NCBI GenBank assembly: GCA_021234155.1
Contig: JAJEKV010000213.1
Location: 618,001 to 682,000 of the forward strand
Direction: 5' to 3'
Source: Isoetes taiwanensis
Lineage: Eukaryota > Streptophyta > Lycopodiopsida > Isoetales > Isoetaceae
Length of the DNA: 64,000 bases
This document shows, piece after piece, positions 35,414 to 44,748 of the stretch; position 1 is the first letter of the stretch, and every line of letters begins with the position of its first letter. The translations under genes were made by a program, and so were the position numbers. The notes beneath the pieces are model-generated. The model did not search any database. It was not told the DNA's origin and worked only from the letters and a program-made list of their open reading frames with translations.

Positions 35414-38400
35414 ATGGCTACCAGATTTGGTGCAAATCTGCTGAATTCTATAGAGGTATTTAAAGGAGATGGCGGCTTTCAAATTTGGAAGCAAAGTATC
35501 AGAGAAGTATTGGAATTCGAAAAACTGTGGTATTTAGTTGATCCTAATGTTTCTGGAAGCCCTCTTACAACTGTGAGTGCAGGGACAGCTAGTCAAGGGG
35601 GAACTAGTGCCAGCTCAAGTGCTGAAGGCTCTACTCTAAGGGCAACTGCTGAAAGTGCACCTTCTCGTCCCTCTATTGTAACAGTTAGTGGAGAGGATGA
35701 AAAGCTGAAAATCATGGAAGCACAAGCAATCATCAGTTGCAAGGTTGGATCTGTGATTAAGTTGAAATTGAGGGGTATGACCCCAAGGGAAATGTGGATG
35801 TATTTAATTAAAGAATATGAAGCCAAAACATCCTCTCAGATTGATGTGTTGGAGAAGCAGTTGAGAAGGTTAAAACTGCATGAAAAAGATAATGTAACTG
35901 AGTTTTTTGAAAAGTTTGATTCCATTATAGCAGATCTAGAAGGTGTTGGAGTTATTCTCAATGAAGAATATCAATTACTGGCCATATCGCGAGCAGTATC
36001 ACACAACACTCATCTTGCTACCTTATTAAGGAATGTTGCAAAATCGAAGGAGCATGCAATTAGGATGGTAAGAACTGAATTTGAGCAGAGTAAATTGCAT
36101 GAAGATGATGATGAGAATACAGAGGTATTGTACACTGGAAAATATAAGAAGAATAAAGAAAAAAGGAAGATAGGGCCATGCTATAATTGTGATAGTTATG
36201 GTCATCTTAAGGCTGACTGCCCAAGGTCTGGAAGAGAGATAATATGTTACAATTGTGAAGGCAAAGGTCATATGGCCTCAAGCTGCCCAAGTCCGAAAAA
36301 TACAAAAGGCAAGGATAAGAGTTCTGGTTTCAAAAAGGGATATAACAGCAGGAGAGGAGCACCAAGGAAGAACCCCACGATTAATCTCACTGAAGACAAA
36401 CAAAGTGAAGAAGAGGAGCTTGATGAAGATGCAGAGGTAAGCCTCCCTGGATTGCATTCTATTGTTAGTAATAACATTGATAATAATGTTATGATAATAG
36501 ATTCTGGAGCTGAAAAAACAGTAGCTGCAAATCCCAATATGCTTAAAAGTTGCAGGGGAAGTAAAGGAGGACATGTTCAATTAGGAAACGGAGAACTTCA
36601 AGAAATTGAAGATGTAGGAGAGAGTTGTTTGACTTAGAAGGAAAAAAGTTGCAGTTGGAGAATGTGCTTTGTGTGCCTGGCTTAGTGAGAAATTTAATTT
36701 CTGTCTCTCAATTAGTGGATCTTGGATATAAGGTCTTATTTGAGAAGTTGCATTGTAAAGTTTTGCTCAATAATAAAGTGATGTTCTTGGGAAAACGTGT
36801 TGGCAATTTATTTGGTTTATGCAGTGATCATATACTGGCCAGTATTAACTTTGTTGGATATCCAACCTTAAAATAATGGCATCATAGAATGTGTCATGTG
36901 AATTCCAGAGCCATTGAACTATTGGAAAAAAAGGGAATGATTAATGTTAGCAAAGAGGCTGAAGAACTAAAATGTGCAGGCTGCATATTGGGAAAGCATT
37001 ACAGATTACCTTTTAAAAAATCTCTCAAAAGAGCAAAAGGACTATTAGATCTGATCCACACAGATCTATGTGGGCCACTCAATGTGACAAGCTTATCAGG
37101 TAAACGATATTTCATGACTCTTATTGATGATTTCAGTAGGAAGACATTTGTCTATTGTATTAAGACAAAAGTTGCAGCTCTGGAAATTTTCAAACAGTTT
37201 GTAAATGAAGTTGAAACCGAAACAGGGAGAAAAATTAAGTGTTTAAGGTCAGATAGAGGGGGAGAGTTCATATCAGATGAATTCAAACTCTATTGTAGGA
37301 AGAGAGGAATCAAAGGCAACTCACATGCAGGTACTCTCCTCAACAAAATGGAATTGCAGAAAGAAAGAATAGAACAATTTTGAATGCAGTCAGAAGTATG
37401 CTAAAATTTTCAGGATTACCCAATTTTCTTTGGGATGAAGCTGTTAGAGCTGTTGTTTATGTTAAAAATATGTTACCATCAGTGGCCTCACAGGGAACAA
37501 TTCCAGAAATGCTATGGTCTGGTAAGATACCTCATTATGAAAATTTGAAGGCATATGGATGCATAACTTTTGTGCACATACCTGATGAACTCAGAAAAAA
37601 ACTTGATGACAAGTCACTAATAACTTACATGGTTGGTTATGATAATCAATCAAAGGCTTATAGGCTGTATGATCCACATAGAAGGAGAATAGTAGTAAGT
37701 CGAGATGTTATATTTGATGAAGACCAATTATATAAGGTTATACCAAAGGTGAATGTACAAGATGCAGATCTGGAATGCAAATCATCTGAGGTAATAGCAG
37801 AAAAAACAAGTGTTGAAGCCATTCAAGAGAAGGAACAGGAGCAAGCTAAACACTTTGATTCTGACACAGAATCTGAAGCAGAAGAAGACACGCCAATTAA
37901 AGATATTGCTAACATGAATAATGATGCAGGTAATGACAATGCTATGCCAGTTCAAGATGAGGAGGTTATAAGTGCCAAGCGTACAAGGAAAAAGAGACAA
38001 ACTGAAGTTCAAAAGTTGCAGGAAGGCTTGCAAATAGATACAACTCATCATGGACGAGATGAACTCGGGAGGAGTAAAAGACTTCACGAGAATGAAGGTG
38101 AGATTCATGATTTATTTGAAATTTTGATGCATTTGGATACTAATGTACCCAAGACCTATAATGAAGCTCTGACTAAAGCTGACAAGGCTGAGTGGTTAAA
38201 GGCAATGAATGATGAGTTAGCATCATTCAGAAGAACAGAGACTTTTGAATTGGTAGATATGCCAGAAGGGCAAAATATAGTGGGGAACAAGTGGCTATTT
38301 AAACTAAAAACTGGCCCTGATGGGAAAACTCCAAAATATAAGGCCAGATTGGTTGCTCAAGGGTTTTCACAAAAAAGGGGCCAGGATTATGAGGAGACTT

Positions 38401-39710
38401 TCTCACCACTTGTCAAAATGAACAGCATTAGAATGTTGTTGTCCATAGCCAATGCTTGTGATCTTGAAATACATCACATGGATGTTAATACTGCTTTTTT
38501 GAATGCTAAACTTGAAGAAGAAATATATATGAGACAGCCTCCTGGGTTTGAAGAAGGAAAGGACAAAGTATGGAAATTAAAAAGAGCAGTTTATGGACTC
38601 AAGCAATCTCCTCGAGAATGGTATAAATGCATGGACTCTTATCTGATTGATCAAGGGTTTAGTAAATTCAAAAATGATGGAAATATCTATAAATTTGTGG
38701 CAGGAAGTGAATGGTGCATTATTGCACTTTATGTTGATGACAACATTATGATAGCAAAAGGAAAAAAATGCTTAGATCAGTGTAAGAACATTCTGAATAG
38801 AAGATTTAAAATGACAGATCTTGGAGAATTGCAGAAGTTCTTAGGTGTTGAAGTGAAAAGGAATCGAGCAAATAAAACTATAATTCTTACTTAGAGGGGT
38901 CAAATTGAGAGCATGTTAAAGAAGTTCAAGATGGAGCAATGTAACAGCTGTAAAACACCTGCTGTACCAGGGTATAAAATCTCAGAACAAATGTGTCCTA
39001 AGGATGACATTGAAAGAGAAGAAATGATTGGCACACCCTACAGATCACTGGTAGGATGTCTGTCTTATGTTGCCAACTGTACAAGGCCAGACATATCACA
39101 CATTGTTAACATTTTAAGCAGGTATAATAATGATCCAGGACGAGATCATTCGAGTGCAGCAAAAAGGGTACTCAGATATCTTAAGGGCACTATGGATGTA
39201 GGAATAACTTACTGCACAAATAACATGATCCTAAGTTCATATTGTGATGCAGATTGGGGAGGTTGCATTGACACTAGGAAGTCCACATCTGGCTATTTAA
39301 TGCTTCTAGGAGGTGGACCGATAGCATGGAAGTGTAAAAAGCAAAGTTCAACTGCTCTATCAAGTGCGGAGGCAGAGTATGCAGCTGCCACTTTGTGTGT
39401 AAGAGAATTAATTTGGGAGAGAAGATTGCTAATAGAATTTGGCTTTCCACAGTCTGAAGCTACTATAATGTACTGTGACAGTACAAGCTGCATAGCAATG
39501 TCTAAGGATCCAGTTTTGCACGAGAGATCCAAGCACATTTGAGTTAGAACTGCATTTTATAAGAGAAGCAGTCAGTAAAGGTCTAGCAAAATTGGCCTAT
39601 GTGAACACTACAATGCAACTTGCAGATATTCTAACAAAAGTCCTAGCTGAAGGAAGATTTACAGAACTCAGAAGATTAATTCAACATACAGATATAACAT
39701 GAAGGGGGAA
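35414..39710 (+). pseudogene. Copia gag-pol, broken
   Basis: 35414-36637: gag with two CCHC knuckles (CYNCDSYGHLKADC and CYNCEGKGHMASSC), then a protease site MIIDSGAEKTV. A frameshift near 36620 follows. 36625-36876: NVLCVPGLVRNLISVSQL, then TAA at 36874-36876 just before WHHRMCHVN (pre-integrase). 36877-37383: integrase core with HTDLCGPL, LIDDFSRKT and SDRGGEF, then a frameshift near 37330 before the catalytic Glu segment. 37380-38894: integrase C-terminus, RT with MDVNTAFLNA and YVDD, then TAG at 38892-38894. 38895-39542: RNase H with YCDADWGG and SSAEAEYAA, then a frameshift near 39540. A polypurine tract (GAAGGGGGAA, 39701-39710) precedes the 3' LTR. Confidence 0.95.
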
Positions 39711-40333
39711 TGTAAATGTTAGGTCATGTTATACTGTATGTACATCTAATCTATCAGAAGCAGTGGCAGTAGATTAGAATGTACTGACCTATGAGAAGCA
39801 GTGGCAGTAGGTCAACTCCTAAGGTATAAGTCAAAGGTGGCAGGCTAGTGCTGTGCTACCCGGGTGTTGCTACACTCACTAGAAATCGTCAGGTACCCCC
39901 TGCCCGCCACTTAGGGTTTTTGGTTGACTAGTCAAAGTCAAAGTTAATCAGGGCCGAAATTTAAGGTCGGCAAGCCCTATCAGCCCCGAACATTTAGGCA
40001 ATCGACAAGTGGACGTAATTTGACGGTGAGAAGAAATAGAAGGGCCGAAGATCTCGCTGACCGAGCTGCTACTCTGCACCGACAGAATGTATATAAAAAG
40101 TGGTGTAATGCAATGCATTGGTGTGCGGTGTGACGGATTGAAGTTGAAGACGAGTTTGTCTATGTGTAAGGAGCTTGGGCTCTCGGAGACAATGTACAAT
40201 GCTTAAGATATTTTGTTCAATGGTTTTAAATATACAATATTGAGAAGCATTGATTGAGAAAGGAACAATTGTTTTCATATTGTTGATTCATCTCTATTAA
40301 AATTAGAGTACTCACCTCTATATATTCTCTTCA
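39711..40333 (+). repeat. Copia 3' LTR
   Basis: It begins TGTAAATGTTAGG after the polypurine tract and ends TCTTCA. It has a 5-bp duplication (GTGCT) relative to the 5' copy. The 5' LTR start reads TACAAAC instead of TGTAAAT, so its terminal TG has mutated or the border differs by a few bases. Confidence 0.9.
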
Positions 40334-40439
40334 GATAAAGCTCAGACTGCAATAACAAAAGCATTAAAGACCATGTTAGCAAAATGATGTCGGCAACCAG
40401 ATGCCAAAAGAGTATTGAACTATACTATTGTACAATTAA

Positions 40440-40680
40440 TGTATGTTCTATGTACATAAAATGTCCATCCAACAGTTCCACTGATCTGTTACTGTACATC
40501 TAATGTACATCTAATGTACATCAGTACATCTAATATACAGCCAACAGTTCCACTGATCTGTTACTGTACATCCAATGTACATCCAGTGTACATCTAATGT
40601 ACATCTAATTAATGTTCCAATATTAGTACATCACATTAATGTTACAATATTAGTACAACTAATGTACATATGTATGATTT
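40440..40680. repeat. TGTACAT cluster in transposase intron
   Basis: At least eight TGTACAT(C/T)TAATG units, mostly spaced 10-20 bp, together with two copies of CAACAGTTCCACTGATCTGT. Confidence 0.85.
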
Positions 40681-40872
40681 GTTTGGCTTCATTACCTGAA
40701 AGTACACTAAAATGTAAAATGATGTAATTTTGATATTCAAGTACATGTAAATGCAGCTGCATGGACATGTAAGTGTTAATGGATGTACATCTAAAAAGTA
40801 CCTAATAGCACATCACTGCAAGATTTCTGCTACTATGTAAACAATGTAAAAATGTAAACAATGTAAAATGCT

Positions 40873-40902
40873 ACGGTTCTATTGCGATAGCAATAGAACC
40901 GT
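40873..40902. repeat. Hairpin with 13-bp perfect arms
   Basis: ACGGTTCTATTGC, loop GATA, GCAATAGAACCGT. It lies just beyond the TGTACAT cluster, where base composition shifts to GC-richer sequence. It may mark the end of another small insertion in the intron. Confidence 0.8.
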
Positions 40903-42844
40903 CATTCCTTGGATGGGGACGCCCCAGTATCACGCCCTCCTATTTATAGACCGGTTTTTCCCTTGGTTGGCTATCGACATTCTCTTGAGCTTTGCTTTGT
41001 TGTCTTTAGCGCCTTCTACCTACCTTCCCGCCCTTCCCTCCCTCTCTTTGTGTTCTTCTCGGATGGTATAGGGTTCATTGGCTCTGGTTCGGTTGAGTTT
41101 CTTGGGTTTGTTGGCAGTAAATTGTTCATGTTTGTTCCATGTTGTTATTCCTCTTTTCCTTTGGTCAAGTGACCATCTACGGTTTCTGTCTTCTTTCTCT
41201 ACCTCTCAGATTGCTTTACTGCCTCTGGCACCCTCCATGTTTTTCGTTGTCTGATGTTCTTGGCAAGTTTATATGTTCTTATGGTTCAGTGTTCTCAGCG
41301 TGGCTCTGTAGCCTCTGAGGCATCCTCCAATTTTTCATCCCTCAGCGTGGCATTGTAGCCTCCGGAGGCAAACACTAATCGAATATTTTTCTCGCGATGG
41401 TCATTCCGCGGGACGATTTTCGATTGGTAAATTTTGTTGTTCCTTTGTTCAGCGTGGCCCCGGGCCTCGGACTTGATTGGATATTTGATATATTATTGCG
41501 CAGGGCGCCTAACTCCTTGACGGGTTTTTTCTTCATCGTTGCCTTTGCAGGTTGATTCTGAGGTCTCTTGGTGATCGAGATGCACGGGATTGCGCAAGGA
41601 CGGGGCTTGCATCCCGAGGAGAAGCGAGCACCAGTTTTCTCTTCCTTGTATAAACCGAGCGGCGGATGAAAGATCTTTGTTCATCTTGTGTTTCGTAGTC
41701 TCTTCGCGCTCTCGATGATTGTCTAGTTTCGGAGCATTTATATTTCACGTTCTTTCAAAGCTCTACCCTAATAGGGGAATCAATTTGTATTCAACGATTT
41801 CACAAAGCTCAATGAGAATACCACTTCACTATCGGCCACTTATGTGTAGATCAGGACCCATCCTAGGAATGCAATACATTTCATGAAAAACATGTGTATT
41901 CATTAACAGGTCACTCGGAACAAAACTAGAATGTACAGAAGAAAGTCATGAAAGCAATTTTGGAAGAAAACATAATCTCCAAAACTGAATTGATTCAATT
42001 ACAAGAGCAAACCTGTGAGATATCAAGGTATTGTATTGCTTGTGTTCTCCTCTTCATGACATCTCTAACCTTTGGTGAAACTTTGGTATTGTCAAGCCAA
42101 AATTCACGAACCTGACATTTGATTGAATCATCGATTCTATTTGATCTTGGCATCCTTCCTGCCAAAGCCTATACATTTGCTCCACTTAATGATATTATCT
42201 TCCTTCTTGCTACAGCTTTGGATAAATTTCTTGGCTGTATCTTTAGCAATTTTGAAGAAACATTCTTGTTTATATCTCCTTTTTTTCCAACAATCATTGA
42301 TAACAGTGAATGTTTTGCAGCCAATTTATCTTTGCTATTAGCAGACTTTACTTCTTGAAGCCCATCTTTCAAGTTTCGATCATTGATTTCATAACAATAA
42401 CCCGGAAGGATTTCCAATTACAGGTTTGAAAAAAGAAAAAAGCACGTCATCTTGCAACAAACGAGCACAAAAACTAATCTTTGATCGGGCCGAAGCGTTT
42501 GCCCGAAAGAATCGAGGATGCAATCCACCGACTGGTCAACACATTTGCTTTATTTGTTTTGTGGCATAACACTGGCCAATGTCGGCATACTTGCGCTTTT
42601 TAGAACCATCACTTCCATTGGAGTTCTCACCCTCCATGAACATTGAAATTGATTTGTATTTCTTGTAGATTCAATTGGCATGTGTTTTATACGGAATTGC
42701 GTTGGTGTTCGATCACGTGAGCGGGGGAATTTTCGGAAAGGGAGGGATGAATCCATTCGAATTGGTTCGGTGGTTCGGTGGTTAACCAAGGCACTGTCAG
42801 GGATGATCTCGCAATCATTGCATATCTGACGCAAAACGACAAAC

Positions 42845-42942
42845 CATAGTATCTTGATGTACATCTAAAATGTACCCCAAAAAAAGCACAAATTCGTCCT
42901 TCAATTCAGTACGATGTACGTACACCCTTTCATGCTTTTACG
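42845..42942 (-). repeat. Right end of the 18-kb element: TGTACAT motifs and terminal repeat
   Basis: GATGTACATC, ATGTACCCC and GATGTACGTAC precede the terminal repeat ACACCCTTTCATGCTTTTAC at 42923-42942. Confidence 0.85.
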
Positions 42943-43880
42943 AGGCTGGGGGCTTTCTCGACTCGCGAGTCGAGAAGGCCCTCGAGTCTTACATACAGCA
43001 ATGCGGACTCTTTATCCCAGATCCACCTTTAACCTGCCCAAAGCTCTAGTGCATTCTCCAGTGTTGAGTCGTAGATGCCTCTACCCAGTCAGAGCCACTC
43101 TCTTTCGAACCATCTTCCTCGAATATTGTGAAGGTAAGGGGCTCAGACTGGGTGGACGCCTCTGCGACTAGCCACAGGGGAATGCATTTGAACTGCATCC
43201 CTAAGGAGAGCTCAGGGCTTTCTCGACTCGCGAGTCGAGAAGACCCTCGAGTCTTGCACACAGCAATGCGGACTCCTTATCCCACATCCGCCCTTGACCT
43301 GCCCAAGCTCTAGTGCATTCTCCAATGTCGAGTCGCAGGTGCCTCTACCCAGTCAGAGCCACTCTCCTTCGAACCATGTTCCTCGAATATTGCGAAGGGG
43401 AGGGGCTCAGACTGGGTGGAGGCCTCTGCAACTAGCCACAGGGGAATGCATTTGAACTGCATCCCTAAGGAGAGCTGAGGGCTTTCTCGACTCGCGAGTC
43501 GAGAAGAGCTTCGAGTCTTGCACACAGCAATGCAGACTCCTTATCCCACATCCGCCCTTGACCTGCCCAAGCTCTAGTGCATTCTCCAGTGTCGAGTCGC
43601 AGGTGCCTCTACCCAGTCAGAGTCACTCTCCTTCGAACGGGAAGGGGCTCAGACTGGGTGGAGGCCTCTGCGACTAGCCACCGGGGAATGCATTTGAACT
43701 ACATCCCTAAGGAGGGCTGGGGGCTTTCTAGACTCGCGAGTCGAGAAGGCCCTCGAGTCTTACACATAGCAATGCAGACTCCTCATCCCACATCCGCCCT
43801 TGATCTGTCCAAGCTCTAGTGAATTCTCCAGTGTCGAGTTGCAGGTGCCTCTAGCCAGTCTGAGCTGCTCTCCTTCGAAC
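42943..43880 (+). repeat. Tandem array, ~264-bp unit with 22-bp perfect palindrome
   Basis: Palindromes with core TCTCGACTCGCGAGTCGAGA start at 42957, 43221 and 43495; a mutated one starts at 43737. Spacing is 264, 274 and 242 bp. Each unit also has CTCTAGTGCATTCTCCA, ACCCAGTCAGAG and its inverted partner CTCAGACTGGGT, so the unit itself folds back. The last unit has lost part of the middle. The array continues leftwards at 24690-24939 across the 18-kb insertion. Confidence 0.92.
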
Positions 43881-43942
43881 CATCTTCGTCAAATAGTTGT
43901 TCGCGAGTTACTCCAATTGGTTGCTCCCTTGCTCAGCATCTC

Positions 43943-44480
43943 TCAACCCCAAGAGCGTCTTGACGCTGAAATATGCTCAACGTGAAAACAACCAAACGAT
44001 CGAGCTTTCGAGCAGTTCCACATTCTAAAGAAGTCTAGCATGCCTAACAGGATCTCTGAAACAAGCATCCTAGTAAAACAGTGGTAAGCACTCACCTCTT
44101 CTCGCAAGTACTCTTTGGGCCATTGTATCACACCCGCAACCTCTCCGAGGGTCTTTGCTTCTTCTGTCAGCCTCATCAACAAGTTATCTCCATCAAAAAC
44201 TTGCATCAAAGTGATTCTTAGCCCTCCTGCATTTTGTCGAAAAGTTTTGAAGCAAGATGGCCTTCGCCTTGTTCTGCATAACCCTCAATTATTGCACCCC
44301 ATGATACCACATCTCAGTCAAGGATATGTCAAAGGCTCTCCGAGCCTCCTCCAAGCTTCCGCATTTAGCATACATGTCTACAAGACTAGTTCCCACTGCT
44401 ATATCCAATTTAAGACCACTTTCAATAATTTGTTTATGGACTGATCTTCCATGTTCTATGGCATATACACTACTACAAAG
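43943..44480 (-). pseudogene. PPR protein fragment
   Basis: The minus strand reads GRSVHKQIIESGLKLDIAVG then TSLVDMYAKCGSLEEARRAF, a complete plant PLS-type pentatricopeptide repeat. After a frameshift comes GAIIEGYAEQGEG...LFDKMQEG, the next repeat. The rest (43943-44209) is open but no longer PPR-like. PPR proteins of this type act in organelle RNA processing or editing. This fragment has only two repeats, and no targeting sequence or C-terminal DYW domain, so it is a relic. Confidence 0.85.
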
Positions 44481-44748
44481 CTTTTAGGATGCTTGAAAAG
44501 GGTGAAAGCATGTTGTAGTGGAACACCCTGGGTGTCCCCCCTGTCCCCCCCTAAAAATGTGGTGGGAGATATCAATTTTGTGGTGCGATTATAAATGTTT
44601 GTTTGGCACCTAGTGCATGTACTGCCCGGATTCAATCATTTCTTGAACTGCAACAACCCGATTCCTACGCCACCCGTCCCATTCCAATCTCCACCTAACC
44701 GATTTCTAAACCCACGACCCACCCGCGCCTTTCCTGAAGCACACGGCT

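Larger units (their letters stand above)
34767..40337 (+). mobile_element. Ty1/Copia LTR retrotransposon nested in the transposase exon
   Basis: Two LTRs of about 620 bp (34771-35386, 39711-40333) bound gag-pol on the plus strand. GATA flanks both sides (34767-34770, 40334-40337) as the candidate target duplication. The gene order gag, protease, integrase, RT, RNase H (integrase before RT) is diagnostic of Copia. The coding region carries at least five breaks, so it is non-autonomous. It is antisense to the interrupted transposase gene. Confidence 0.95.
40347..42012 (-). other. Intron of the transposase-like gene, with repeats
   Basis: Bounded by GT (42012-42011) and AG (40348-40347) on the minus strand. 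It holds the TGTACAT cluster at 40440-40680 and a hairpin at 40873-40902. A GC-richer stretch at 40900-41700 has small repeats of CAGCGTGGC...TAGCCTC. No coding motif is seen on either strand in the GC-richer part. Confidence 0.65.
30540..42417 (-). pseudogene. Putative DD[E/D] transposase of the 18-kb element (copy A)
   Basis: The first recognisable exon (42417-42013) has PRNLSKAVARRK, one in-frame TAG at 42169-42171, and REFWLDNTKVSPKVRDV. Its donor GT lies at 42012-42011. The next exon begins at 40346 after TTGCAG, in a compatible phase. It contains SELYQ, a Cys/His segment (TCCCVKHE, CTCYCSVC, CIKGECDEC) and an RNase H-like core: LSVVDFVENYTL, VSDDRKHDTHFVQH, WSDGCASQFKS and NFFGSGHGKGTHDGEAG. 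Likely catalytic acids are at codons 31696-31698, 31444-31446 and about 31321. Downstream, after frameshifts near 31070 and 30720, come LLSCFCDACMN and GTSVIEG, ending with TAA at 30540-30542. The second exon is split by a LINE and a Copia element. I have a recollection of similar invertebrate proteins but cannot name the family. Confidence 0.7.
24940..42942. mobile_element. 18-kb DNA transposon with 20-bp perfect terminal inverted repeats
   Basis: GTAAAAGCATGAAAGGGTGT at 24940-24959 is exactly inverted at 42923-42942. Flanks AGGGCTGG (24932-24939) and GAGGCTGG (42943-42950) are a candidate 8-bp target duplication with two mismatches. The flanking array period is restored when the element is removed. 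Cargo is two convergent genes (25195-30197 plus; 42417-30540 minus) with TGTACAT clusters at both ends and in introns. A LINE and a Copia element are nested inside; without them the element is about 10 kb. The family is not identified. Both genes are broken, so this copy cannot be autonomous. Confidence 0.8.

Noticed and set aside
44470-44530. Terminal repeat of copy B resembling the 18-kb element's ends
   Set aside because: AAAGGGTGAAAGCATG shares pieces with the 20-bp repeat, but the order differs and no partner was found after copy B.
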